Below are positions 11,628 through 20,830 of a stretch of DNA of 21,418 bases, piece by piece; position 1 is the first letter of the stretch; every line of letters starts with the position of its first letter. A program made the translations under genes and the position numbers. The stretch lies in assembly GCA_015478945.1 (NCBI GenBank), contig JABUQX010097238.1, positions 1 to 21,418 of the forward strand, written 5' to 3'. The stretch comes from Trachelipus rathkii. Its lineage: Eukaryota > Arthropoda > Malacostraca > Isopoda > Trachelipodidae. The notes below the pieces were generated by a model. That model did no database searches and had not been told where the DNA came from. It saw only the letters and a program-made list of their open reading frames with translations.

Positions 11628-12415
11628 ACTGAAAAAAATAAAGAAATCGAAATAGAAACGGAAAAAAGAAAAATAGAGGTAAATAAATGAAGAAAAAAAG
11701 AAATAACAAAGAAAAAGAATATAAAAAGGAAAGGAAATGAAATAAAGAGAAAAGAAAATGTAAAAGTAGAAAAGAAAAAGAAAACCTATTAAAAAAGACA
11801 AAAGAAAATGAAAGACGAAGAAAGTGTGAAAAAGAAACAAAGAATAAAAATAAAGAAAGAATCAAATGAAAAGGAAAAAGAAAAAAGAAAAAAATCTATA
11901 AGAGAAGAAAACGATGAAATAAGTTAAAAAAGAAAAACAGGGAAAATATTTAAATTAATAAAAAAAATCAAATGAAAAAAAAGATAAAGGAGAAAAGCAA
12001 AGAATAAAAAAATATATAATAAGAAAAATTAAAAAAAAATACTGTAATAAAGAAATAAAAATTATAAAAACAAAAAAAAATAAAGTAAGGAAAAAGAGAA
12101 ATGAATGGAATTAAAAAAAATAAAAAAGTTAAAAAAGAAAATAAAGAAAACCTAAAATATAAAAATATAGAAATAAAACAGAAAAAGAAATGTAAAATAA
12201 AGGAAAAAATAAAAACATAACAAAGAAAAAAGAAATTAGTAGAAATAAAGAAAAAGAAAAACAAAGAAAAAGTGCAAAAAAAAAGAAATCTCAGAGAAGA
12301 AAAAATAGAGGAAGAAAGTAAGAAAAAGAAAGGAAGAAAGAAAGAAAGAGAAAGTTTTGAAGAGTGTATATGTGAAAAAAAATTTGAAAAAGAGCAAAGA
12401 AATATATATAATTAG
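11628..12415. repeat. GAAA-type purine tract 1
   Basis: Nearly 800 bases are dominated by A and G on the plus strand, with GAAA, AAAGAAA and AAAAGAAAA words. Complementary minus-strand open frames in this tract are Phe/Leu-rich (TTT/TTC codons) and arise from composition alone. Mirror-like homopurine tracts of this kind can adopt triplex structures; that is family knowledge and is not shown here. A shorter equivalent is at 14,183-14,525. Confidence 0.92.
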
Positions 12416-12444
12416 AGTGTGTTTGTGAATGTGGGTATGTGTGT

Positions 12445-12799
<355 letters not shown>

Positions 12800-13175
12800 G
12801 AGAATATTAACAAAACCAAATTATTCTTTTTATCCTCATGATGTAATTCATCTTTAAAATTTTAAATGATTTTGAATGTTCCTTAACATTTTCAAGTTAA
12901 AAAAAGGAAAAAAATGGAATTAAAGGGATACTGAAAGGAAGAAATTTTTAATTAAAAAACTTTTTTTTTTTTTTTGAGTCTTAACAACTTTTTTTTTCCT
13001 TTTTTTAAGAAAGAAAAAATTAATTCCATTTTATATTCTTCACAAGTTTAGTCCTAATTTGATTTTACTTTTATTAGAGAAAAAAGGGATATCTTTAATC
13101 CAACTTCTTGAAAATCAAAACTTCTTTTTACACTTATTTCCATAATTTATTTCAAGTGATATTAATTTAGTTCAG
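12800..13175. repeat. Repeat block X, copy 1
   Basis: This pairs with 14,525-14,920. Shared anchors are CATGATGTAATTC (12,837 and 14,565), TTAAATG followed by GTTCCTTAA (AAATGTTCCTTAA in copy 2), GAAGAAATTTTTAA-like sequence, TTTTATATTCTTCA-like sequence, and an exact 22-base match running from 13,145 to 13,166 (14,892-14,913 in copy 2). The offsets are 1,728 and 1,747 bases. There is no coding capacity and the family is not recognised. Confidence 0.8.
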
Positions 13176-13234
13176 GAAACATTTTTACACATCTAAAAAA
13201 TTGAATTTTAATATTTGATCTCTTAATTTTAAAG

Positions 13235-13285
13235 TTTGCTTAATTTTATCTACAGTCTGTTCACACTTTGCTTAATTTTATCTAC
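13235..13285 (+). repeat. 19-bp direct repeat pair
   Basis: TTTGCTTAATTTTATCTAC occurs exactly at 13,235-13,253 and again at 13,267-13,285, a 32-base period. It is a small local duplication with no known function. Confidence 0.9.
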
Positions 13286-13344
13286 CATATATTTATTTTT
13301 GGTTTTCAAATCTCCCCATTTTACCCAGGTTTCTACCATAAAAA

Positions 13345-13490
13345 AAAACAGCCGGTAGGCGGGCAGCTCCTCGGGAAGGTGTCCAATGCAACTCTGCCAG
13401 TTTATAAGTAACAGCTACCGAACTATAGGGAGCTAACTTACTAGCTTCGCAGAGCCTCAGATTATTATATCGAAAATGGTCGAAGTTTAA
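13345..13490. other. GC-richer island of unknown origin
   Basis: About 145 bases with markedly higher G+C and complex sequence (GCCGGTAGGCGGGCAGCTCC near 13,352, then CTCTGCCAG and AGCTACCGAAC) sit inside A+T-rich DNA. It starts after an A9 run at about 13,342-13,350. I checked for tRNA-like A and B boxes on both strands and found none at proper spacing. It could be an unrecognised SINE, a DNA-transposon fragment or the remains of a gene. It does not occur elsewhere in the window. Confidence 0.5.
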
Positions 13491-13825
13491 ATAATATAAA
13501 TTTAAATATATTACTTAATTACTTTTCTTAAGATATTCCTGTTATGTCATTACTATCAATAACCTGCAACAATAGCAATACCATTTACCTTTACAAGTTT
13601 CACTAATGAGGCAATGACATTCATTCAGCAGTGGGAATTGGACAATGTCTGTTACCAAAAGATATGTTTAATTGTAAATTTTATGCATATTTATTAGTTT
13701 ATTTGTCTAATAATACTGAAATTATATTATCAAAAAAAATTAATTGATCTTTTTTTCCTCAAAAATAGAAATTTTAAAAAAAAGTCCAAAAAAGCCGAAT
13801 AAAAAAAAAAAAAAAAAAAAAAAAA
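13491..13825. other. AT-rich non-coding stretch ending in A25
   Basis: No gene is seen. The stretch ends in an uninterrupted run of 25 A at 13,801-13,825, preceded by A-rich sequence. The A-run could be the tail of a retroposed sequence inserted on the plus strand, but no body or target-site duplication can be identified. Confidence 0.5.
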
Positions 13826-13844
13826 CACTGGGCTAGATTTTTTT

Positions 13845-14100
13845 TGGTTCAACCTTGCTTTCAATACACTCCTTTGCTCTTACTTCAAGTGTAAAGTAAT
13901 TTTATATGATATTAATCTTGCTTTACAACCTAACACAAAGCTTCAATTTTTCTCTGCTTTGCTCCTGAGTTCCAAATTAGGATTCCGTTTCTACTTATTC
14001 AAATTAAATCTTTAAGAGATCTTTTATTCGAAAATAAATTTTTGTAAGTGTATTTTTCAAATTATTTTTAGGCAATAATTTTTAAATTAGTTCTTTTTAA
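13845..14100. repeat. Repeat block Y, copy b
   Basis: It aligns with copy c (15,600-15,870). TTTCAATACACTCC corresponds to TTTCAATATACTCCC, CTAACACAAAGC is shared, TTCCAAATTAGGATTCC is exact (13,970 and 15,732, an offset of 1,762), and AATTCAAATTAAAT-like sequence and GATCTTTTATT follow. No coding capacity is seen. Confidence 0.82.
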
Positions 14101-14182
14101 CTATTTTTATACGAAAACAAATTTTTTTTTTATGAAAAATTTTGCATTATTTATTCAAGAGTATGATATAAATATATTCTTA

Positions 14183-14525
14183 ATTACAAGGAAAAAGTGG
14201 AAAAAAAAGAAAGGTAAAAGAAAAGAAAGAAAATGAGAAAGAATGAGAAAAGATATGAAGAAAATTAAATAAAGAGAACATAAAAAAAGAAGAAAAGGTA
14301 AAAAAATAAAAAATGAGGAAAAAAGAAAGTAAAATGATGAAAGGAAAATGGGAAATAAAGGAAGAAGTACAAGAGAAAGGAAAAGAAAGAAAGAAAGAAC
14401 AAAGGGAGAAAGAATAAACAAAGAATAAATAAGAAAATAAAAGAAAAAAAGAGCAAGAGAACAAATAGAAAAATAAAAACCAGGAAGACGAGAGAAAAAA
14501 ACAGAAAAGAAAAAAAATAAGGTGA
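14183..14525. repeat. GAAA-type purine tract 2
   Basis: About 340 bases of A/G-rich plus-strand sequence with GAAA, AAAGAAAG and GGAAAAG words. Its position matches purine tract 1: after block Y and before block X. Three overlapping minus-strand open frames here encode Phe/Leu/Ser-rich low-complexity products and are composition artefacts. Confidence 0.92.
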
Positions 14526-14621
14526 TATTAATGAACGTAAATTATTAATTATTTTCCCTCTTATCATGATGTAATTCTCCTCCAAAATTTAAAGTGGTTT
14601 TAAATGTTCCTTAAAACACTT

Positions 14622-14683
<62 letters not shown>

Positions 14684-14920
14684 AAAGGAATACCGAACGA
14701 AAGAAATTTTTAACTAAGAATTTTTTTTTTGGGAGTCACCTTTATTGAAAAGGAGAAAACTAACAAATTAAAAATAATAATAATAAAAATTTCACTTTAT
14801 ATTCTTCAAATTTTTCCTCAAATTCGATTTAACTTTTAAAGAGAAAGATCTTTGTTTCGGCTCCCTTGAAAGGTAAAAAACCTTCTTTTACATTTATTTC
14901 AAGTGATATTAATCTTCCTT
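14526..14920. repeat. Repeat block X, copy 2, with a T55 run
   Basis: This is homologous to block X copy 1 (12,800-13,175). An uninterrupted run of 55 T occupies 14,625-14,679. Copy 1 instead has a short mixed A/G stretch at the same point, after GTTCCTTAA and before AAAGGGATACTGAA (AAAGGAATACCGAA here). The run is therefore either an expansion or an inserted tail in this copy. Confidence 0.8.
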
Positions 14921-14970
14921 GACTTTGGCACTTTTTGAAATTCAGAGCCTCAATTTTATTTATTTTAGAG

Positions 14971-15015
14971 CTACTACTACTACTACAACTACTGCTACTA
15001 CTACTACTACTACTA
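14971..15015. repeat. CTA trinucleotide microsatellite
   Basis: About 15 copies of CTA with two substitutions (CAA, CTG), directly before an AAT tract. Together they make the Thr/Leu then Asn/Ile low-complexity frames seen on the plus strand; these are not genes. Confidence 0.95.
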
Positions 15016-15018
15016 AAT

Positions 15019-15198
<180 letters not shown>

Positions 15199-15539
15199 TT
15201 ATTCAGGCTCTTCCTTAAAGGACATTTTGAACCTTTTGAGACACATGTAACAACATTGCTTTTGAATATACATTTATATTTTCAATATATTTTTATACAC
15301 TTAAATATTTCGTATTCTTTTCATTTAAAGATGTTACTCTAACTATATACAAAATAAAATAAAAAATAAATAAAAAAAATAACAAAAAAAAAAGCAAAAA
15401 ATACAAAAAATACAAAAAACAAAACAAAAAAAAACAAACACTTTCTTGAACCATTTGAAACTAAAAACATTTATTTTGATTCTTGTTTGAAATATATTTT
15501 CGTTATTACCTTTCTCGTTAACTTTCTCTCTCCTTGCTT
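15199..15539. other. AT-rich stretch with an A-rich tract
   Basis: No gene is seen. Positions 15,346-15,443 are strongly A-rich (AAATAAAA, ACAAAAAA, TACAAAAAA words). The rest is ordinary A+T-rich sequence. Confidence 0.6.
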
Positions 15540-15880
15540 TTACTCTCCCAGCGAATTTCTCACTCCTTAATACACATCTCCTTTAGAAGCCTATCCCCCT
15601 CTCCTTTTCCTCTCTCCACTTTCAATATACTCCCTTCATCTTATTTCAAATGTTAAGCCATTTTGTGTGCTATAAATCTTAAATTACAAGCTAACACAAA
15701 GCCTCAATTTTGCTCAGCTTTGGGTCATCAATTCCAAATTAGGATTCCATTTCTACTCATTCAAATTAAATATTTAAAGGGATCTTTTATTTCAAGAGAA
15801 ATTTTCAGGAGTAATTTTTCAAGAGAAATTTCACAAGAGATTTTTTCAAACGTTTTTGTTTATTACTTTTTTTTTTTTTT
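15540..15880. repeat. Repeat block Y, copy c
   Basis: The longest copy of block Y, with a pyrimidine-rich start (15,590-15,625), then TTTCAATATACTCCC, AAGCCATTTTGTG, GCTAACACAAAGC, TTCCAAATTAGGATTCC and a TTTAAAGGGATCTTTTATTTC end. A plus-strand open frame of 97 codons at 15,663-15,956 crosses it but ends in poly-T/poly-A sequence. I treat it as chance. Confidence 0.82.
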
Positions 15881-16126
15881 GGGGGGAGAGAAAAAATATT
15901 TTTCTTACGATACAAGGAAAATGAAAGTAATATATTATTTAAAAAAAAAATGTTGAAAATGTTATAGACTTAAAATTCATTTAATAAATTATTTTTAAAA
16001 ATAAATATCACAAAAATTTTATCTTTTTTATTGTCATTTTTATATTTCTAAACTCTCCCTTTACCTTTCTCATCTGATGATTTTCTAGAAACTTGTATTA
16101 TAACTAAATCGACTGTAAATTATTTT

Positions 16127-16127
<1 letters not shown>
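15881..16127. other. AT-rich stretch, nothing recognised
   Basis: Low-complexity A+T-rich DNA with a GGGGGG run near 15,882 and A/T homopolymers. I see no gene, RNA or repeat match. Confidence 0.6.
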
Positions 16128-16750
<623 letters not shown>

Positions 16751-16971
16751 TAAGACCCACACAATATACAGTTTTATTAGAATTAAATAATTTGGTTTAA
16801 GAATTACAATTATTGTAAAACTACTATGATAATTTTAATACAGTTTCAGTAGTTATCTTGGCCATAATAATTTCTGTAGTTATAATACTGGCGATAGTAA
16901 TTATAATATTAAATATAAAGGTAGTAATGGTACCAACAATTAACAGCAATAGTTAGAATAACAACAACAAT
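16751..16971. other. Degenerate AT-rich sequence
   Basis: Sequence such as AGTAATTATAATATT and GTAGTTATAATACTGG has a loose three-base rhythm like decayed AAT repeats. No gene or RNA is recognised. Confidence 0.5.
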
Positions 16972-17142
<171 letters not shown>

Positions 17143-17144
17143 TA

Positions 17145-17195
17145 AAGAAGAAGAAGAAGAAGAAGAAGAGAAAGAAGAAGAAGATAGAAGAAGAA
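17145..17195. repeat. GAA microsatellite, terminal tail of LINE copy A
   Basis: AAG/GAA repeats with a few changes (AGAGAAAG, GATAGAAG). On the LINE sense strand this is a TTC tail. Copy B has the equivalent at 18,743-18,842. CR1 and L2-type LINEs are known to end in short microsatellite-like repeats instead of poly(A). Confidence 0.9.
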
Positions 17196-17275
17196 AACAG
17201 ATAAGAACTACAGAACTTACAAACAACAACTAGCAAAGACTTTAACAGTCCACTCAAGGCTGGTCTGTTTAGTAT
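17196..17275 (-). repeat. Conserved 3' segment of the LINE tail, copy A
   Basis: It matches 18,843-18,912. Shared words are AACTACAGAAC, ACTAGCA, an AGACTTTA(A)CAGTCCA-like stretch, TCAAGGCT and GTCTG. It lies between the terminal GAA repeat and the minisatellite in both copies, so it belongs to the element and not to flanking DNA. Confidence 0.85.
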
Positions 17276-17374
17276 TTTTGTTATTTAATTTGTTGGATGT
17301 GTCTACAGTTATTTAAAAAAATCTGTTATGTATTTTTGAAAATACAGCATATTATTTTACCTATTTCTATGTAA

Positions 17375-17865
17375 CATTATGAGTCTGCTCACTTAGAGCA
17401 GATCTGCTTCTACGCAACAAAACATCAAAAAATAAGTTTAAAAAATGTTATAAACTTTTTTTAAATTTTTTGTTTATTTTATGTGTTGTGATCGATTTGA
17501 ATCACCGTCTTGAACCAGGATATTGTTTAATCTTCGGTTGAACACATAAAAATAATTTACTACAGTCTATTCAGTGTGATCGTTAGATCACCGTATTAGA
17601 ACAGATATGCTCTATGCGGTAAAAATCAAAGCCATCAACTACAGCCATTCAGTGTGATCGAATAGATCACAGTCTTCGAACACAGACATGTTCTATGCGA
17701 TAAACATCAAAGCCACTTACTACAGTTATTGATTACAATTATTTGTAACAGATGTTCTATGCGGTAAACATCAAAGCTATTTAACAGGTTAAGTGCGATC
17801 GATGATATCACTATCCTAGAACGGATACTTTGCAAGCCATGGACATCAAAGCTAATACAAGCCGT
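17375..17865 (-). repeat. Minisatellite array A in the LINE 3' tail
   Basis: Units are marked by GTGATCG at 17,488, 17,576 and 17,654, a degenerate unit near 17,731 and GTGCGATCG at 17,793 (periods 88, 78, ~77 and ~62). A further diverged unit lies at about 17,380-17,440. The typical order is GTGATCG, AGATCACCG, TTAGAACAGATATG, TTCTATGCGGTAAACATC and AAAGCCA, then a TTACTACAGTCATTCA-like spacer. Parts are complementary (ACCG with CGGT, AGAAC with GTTCT). It is related to array B, but its units share features with each other that B lacks, such as TTCTATGCGGTAAACATC. Confidence 0.85.
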
Positions 17866-17959
17866 AATTCTTTTTACGCTGTACTTATAACATTTTTCCT
17901 AAATTATTTCAATTTTTTTTAGTTTGGATTTTACCATATTCAGGATACTAGCTTCTTGT

Positions 17960-18690
17960 GGTTTGAATTAAATTAAAATCGAGTTGGATTGACGTTCACA
18001 GACCAATTTCCTTAAGTGTTTATCTAACCTTTTTCTTGAATGCATCGATGTTAGCGCTGTTCACTATTTCATACGAAAGACTATTCCAACCTTCTCGATT
18101 ACATGTAAGTGAAGAAATTCTTTGCTATATTTTTTTTTGGAATCGTTTATGACAGAGTTTATTGCCCATTAGCTTCGTGTTAATTCATTAAAATTATATC
18201 TGAAGAATTGCCGGTAATGAATATTGTCAAATTTATTTAGTATTTTGAAAACTTCTATTAGTTTTTTTTAGGCCAACTTCTTGTCTCTAAAGAATGGATA
18301 TCTAAATTCACATAGTCGTTGTTCGTATGATTACCTATCAATCCCGGAATTAATTAGGTTGCCCCTTATTTGATTCTTCTCAATTTTTTTATGTTTTTTT
18401 GAGGTATGGACTCCCAAAATTGAACTGCGTATTCCAGATGAGGTCCAACTAATGTTTTATAAGGAGGAAGTATTATATTTTTAGATTTATATTTCCATCA
18501 AAGGCAATAAATCTGAAGCTTTAACTCACCCAGTCCAAAACATCTTCAGCCACATTGTTTCGCAACTTAAATCTTATTAATTAATACTCCTAGATCCTTT
18601 TCCTCACTGACAACTTTGATAATTGTGTCATCTATTTTTGTAATCATATTCACTGTTCCTTTTACAAATAATCAACTTTTACATTTATAA
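17960..18690 (-). pseudogene. LINE reverse transcriptase ORF, C-terminal remnant (copy A)
   Basis: Broken coding sequence of a CR1-like ORF2, which in intact elements encodes an endonuclease plus reverse transcriptase. Only the region after the catalytic RT motifs remains. Reading the minus strand across several frames gives RNSEYDYK near 18,650, VVSEEKDLGVLIN near 18,610-18,570, LVGPHLEYAVQFW at 18,452-18,414, SYEQRLCEFRYPFF near 18,330-18,290, LIEVFKILNKFDNI near 18,260-18,219 and GWNSLSYEIVNS at about 18,091-18,056. That order and spacing are typical of the thumb and C-terminal end of CR1 ORF2. Frame changes and stops (for example near 18,110) rule out a functional product. Family assignment rests on recognition of these motifs by eye. 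Confidence 0.85.
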
Positions 18691-18742
18691 GAAGAAAGAT
18701 TTCTCAAAAGGGAGATTATGGATTTCTCCCAGAACTGGAAGC
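18691..18742. other. Junction between the two LINE copies
   Basis: About 50 bases separate the 5' truncation of copy A from the terminal GAA repeat of copy B. A small inverted repeat, GGGAGA (18,710-18,715) and TCTCCC (18,725-18,730), lies inside. A plus-strand frame at 18,718-18,909 is the GAA repeat read as Glu/Lys/Arg codons and is not a gene. Confidence 0.6.
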
Positions 18743-18842
18743 TGAGAAAGAAAGAAGAAGAAGAAAGAAGAAAAGAAGAAGAAGAAGAAGAAGAAGCAGA
18801 TAGAAGAAGCAGAAGAAGAAGACAGAAGAGAAGGAAGAAGAA
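18743..18842. repeat. GAA microsatellite, terminal tail of LINE copy B
   Basis: About 100 bases of GAA/AAG with interruptions (GCAGATAGAAG, GACAGAAG). It is about twice as long as the equivalent tail of copy A. Confidence 0.92.
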
Positions 18843-18912
18843 GAACTACAGAACTCAGAACTACAGAACACCGACTAGCAGACTTTACAGTCCATCAAGG
18901 CTAGTCTGAGGG
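18843..18912 (-). repeat. Conserved 3' segment of the LINE tail, copy B
   Basis: Counterpart of 17,196-17,275, with shared words AACTACAGAAC, ACTAGCA, TTTACAGTCCA and TCAAGGCT. It carries a short local duplication of CAGAACTACAGAAC type near 18,850-18,868. Confidence 0.85.
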
Positions 18913-18914
18913 AA

Positions 18915-19345
18915 GACTGAGGTCACCGGCTTAGAACGTTATAATAACCCTCCTAACGGGACACGCCATAAACTATTATACAAAATATTATTGTAAGTGT
19001 TGCATCGATGATGTACCCGACTTAGAAATGTTAGAAATAACCCTTAAGTGGTGGACATCAAAACTGGTTTCATTACAAATTAAGACGATTGGTGGTGATC
19101 GATGAGGTCACCGAGCTTGAACGTTAGAAATAACCTCTAAGCGGTGGGACATCAAATTGTTAATCAAAATATTATGATAATGTGATCGCTGATGTCACCG
19201 GCTTAGAACGTTAGAAATAACTCTAAGCGGTGACATCAAAAAGCTGTTATTACAAATTAGATGATAGTGTGATCAATGCGACACCGACTTAGAGCGCTAG
19301 AAACAGCGCTATAGAACAGCGGTAAGTTTAATACTAAGGGGTAAC
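18915..19345 (-). repeat. Minisatellite array B in the LINE 3' tail
   Basis: Five units, marked by the C of the CTTAGAACG-like word at 18,930, 19,021, 19,116, 19,202 and 19,288 (periods 91, 95, 86 and 86). The typical order is GTGATCGATGAGGTCACCG, GCTTAGAACGTTAGAAATAA, CCTCTAAGCGGTGACATCAA and then a TGTTATTACAAATTAGATGA-like spacer. It is homologous to array A but with a different internal version. Each unit holds an inverted repeat, best preserved in the fourth. Confidence 0.88.
19191..19237. other. Long hairpin in a minisatellite unit
   Basis: The left arm at 19,191-19,207 (GATGTCACCGGCTTAGA) pairs with the right arm at 19,222-19,237 (TCTAAGCGGTGACATC) over 16 base pairs with one bulged G, closing a 14-base loop. 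The second unit (about 19,008-19,060) can form a related but less perfect stem. One pair near the loop changes from G-C in the fourth unit to A-T in the second, which is a compensatory change. The hairpin would form in the LINE RNA as well as in single-stranded DNA. Confidence 0.8.
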
Positions 19346-19449
19346 CATTAAAACTTTTAATATAAGTTCGGCGCCAAATCTTTTAAGATGTACTTTTAAG
19401 ATGTTTCATTTGATTTCACCTTATCTATTTCTATCGTTTTAATTTATTA

Positions 19450-20790
19450 AAGTAAGATTCGGTATGAGTTGAAGTTCAAGACCAATTTCCTTAAAGTGTT
19501 TATCTAATTTTTTCTTAAATGAATCATGTTACCGCTGTTCATATATCTAAGAAAGACGTTTTGCAATCTTTTTAATACATGTAAGTTAAGAAATTTCTTT
19601 TGCTAATATTGGTTTGAAATCGTTTTTATGACAAACTTTTAAGCCCATTACTTCTCGTGTTCTAATATCTTTAATATCAATCTAAAGAATTGCTTGTAAT
19701 CATATTTTCAAAAAATTGATTTAGTCATTTTGAGACTTCTATAAATTTTCCGCCGCAACCTTCTTGTTTTCTAAAGAATGTATACTCGTCATTCGCGTAG
19801 TCGTTGTTCGTTATGTTTTACCTCTCAATTCAGGGATTAATTTAGTTGCCCCTCTTGGAATTCTTTCAATTTTTTCTATCTCGACATTTTAAACGTTCTA
19901 AAATAGAATTTCAGAAAATAAAAAATTTCTGAATCTATATTTTTAGATTTAATATCACAATTCAAAATTCCTGGATACCTTTCTTAATGGTAGCACAGCG
20001 CAACTTACAAAACATGGTAATTAATAAATTTTAATTTTTTCCTCACTGACACTTTGATAACTGAGTCATTAATTTTTTATAATCGTATTCACTGTTCCTA
20101 CTCCAAAATGTTAATAACCTTACATTTATCGGTATTAAATTTTCAATTTGCCATGTTTTTGACCAATTTACAATCTTGTTCAAATCGCTTTTGGAGTAAT
20201 TTATAGTCGTTCTCAAACAAATAATTATGGCGATTTCCAGTTTCGTATCATCCGGAATTTCGAAATATTTGCTAAAATATATCATCAATGTCATTTACAT
20301 ATATAATGAACAGTATTTGGACCAGGACAGACCTTGGGGTACACACTATAACATTCGCCCAATCTGAGGATTCACCAATAATAACGACTCGTTGTCGTCG
20401 GTCCAATAACCAATTTTTTAATCCCATTTAAAAGTCTTCCTCGAATACCATGAGCTTAAGCTTTTCCAATAATCTTTGCTGAGGGACGGTATCAAATGCT
20501 TTTTGGAAATCTAGGTAAATAACATCAAAGGATTTATAGTTATCTACATCGTCTTAATAACCACATTTAAGAATTCTAGTAAATTTGTTAAGGCCATGAT
20601 CTATTTCTTCTAAACCGTGTTGGGAATTTTTAGTAATCCATGATCTTCAAGATGTGCCACTAACCTCTTAGTTAGTATTCGTAAGTGGTGCCTCAAACAT
20701 TTTGCCAACTATACGAATAAGCTAATTGGGTTCTGTAATTATTAGGGAGCTTACGATCTCCTCTTTTGAAAATAGGAGTTATAATTTGCC
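19450..20790 (-). pseudogene. LINE reverse transcriptase ORF remnant (copy B)
   Basis: Broken CR1-like ORF2 covering the RT catalytic core. Minus-strand motifs in order are ITPIFKRGDR (20,782-20,753) with NNYRT following, LEDHGLL (near 20,655), YLDFQKAFDTVP carrying the motif A aspartate (20,517-20,482), AHGIRGRLLN (20,455-20,426), SSDWANVI (near 20,370), VPQG of motif B (20,342-20,331) and DDTKL of motif C (20,252-20,238). SDLNKIVNWSKTWQ and RNSEYDYKK follow to about 20,080. The segment 20,294-20,043 stays in one frame for 83 codons and is the longest intact piece. Motif C reads I-P-D-D instead of the usual F-A-D-D, which one lost base would explain. Frame changes and stops elsewhere make it nonfunctional. 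The LEYAVQFW region visible in copy A is not recognisable here (19,860-19,980). Confidence 0.88.
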
Positions 20791-20830
20791 AAGTTTGAAA
20801 TTATGGGGAGCCTACTACACCTTCTTATGT

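Larger units (their letters stand above)
17143..18690 (-). mobile_element. CR1-like LINE copy A, 5'-truncated
   Basis: A minus-strand non-LTR retrotransposon fragment. Reading 5' to 3' on the minus strand, it has the C-terminal part of the reverse transcriptase ORF (18,690 to about 17,960), a short 3' UTR, a minisatellite (about 17,860-17,375), a conserved segment (17,275-17,196) and a terminal TTC microsatellite (17,195-17,145). The 5' end falls near 18,690, where similarity to copy B stops, so most of the RT is absent; 5' truncation is normal for LINEs. The same 3' organisation appears in copy B. The 3' end abuts an AAT microsatellite, suggesting insertion beside or into it. Element boundaries are approximate, and no target-site duplication could be identified. 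Confidence 0.8.
18743..20830 (-). mobile_element. CR1-like LINE copy B, longer fragment
   Basis: A minus-strand non-LTR retrotransposon fragment of the same family as copy A, reaching further 5'. On the minus strand the order is RT catalytic domain (from about 20,790), RT C-terminal region to about 19,450, 3' UTR, minisatellite B (19,345-18,915), conserved segment (18,912-18,843) and terminal TTC microsatellite (18,842-18,743). The upstream limit is uncertain: the last protein motif I can place is ITPIFKRGDR at 20,782-20,753. The endonuclease domain is not recognised in the remaining ~590 bases. The two copies lie head to tail in the same orientation. Confidence 0.82.

Noticed and set aside
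11607..12264. Phe/Leu-rich hydrophobic minus-strand frames resembling membrane proteins
   Set aside because: Complement of the GAAA purine tract; apparent membrane segments are due to TTT and TTC codons. The same applies to 14,155-14,585.
13345..13490. tRNA gene or tRNA-derived SINE
   Set aside because: No A box and B box at proper spacing and no cloverleaf on either strand. It is kept only as an unexplained island.
15663..15956. 97-codon plus-strand frame
   Set aside because: It lies in repeat block Y and runs into homopolymers; the equivalent region in copy b is not open in the same way.
18718..18909. Plus-strand Glu/Arg/Lys-rich frame resembling a coiled coil
   Set aside because: It is the GAA microsatellite tail of LINE copy B.
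18915..19345. Hammerhead ribozyme in the minisatellite units (CTGATG and GAAA words are present, as in Penelope-like elements)
   Set aside because: The conserved core is incomplete: no A follows CTGATG in the unit with that word, and no stem II closes between it and GAAA on either strand. The real pairing is a single long hairpin.
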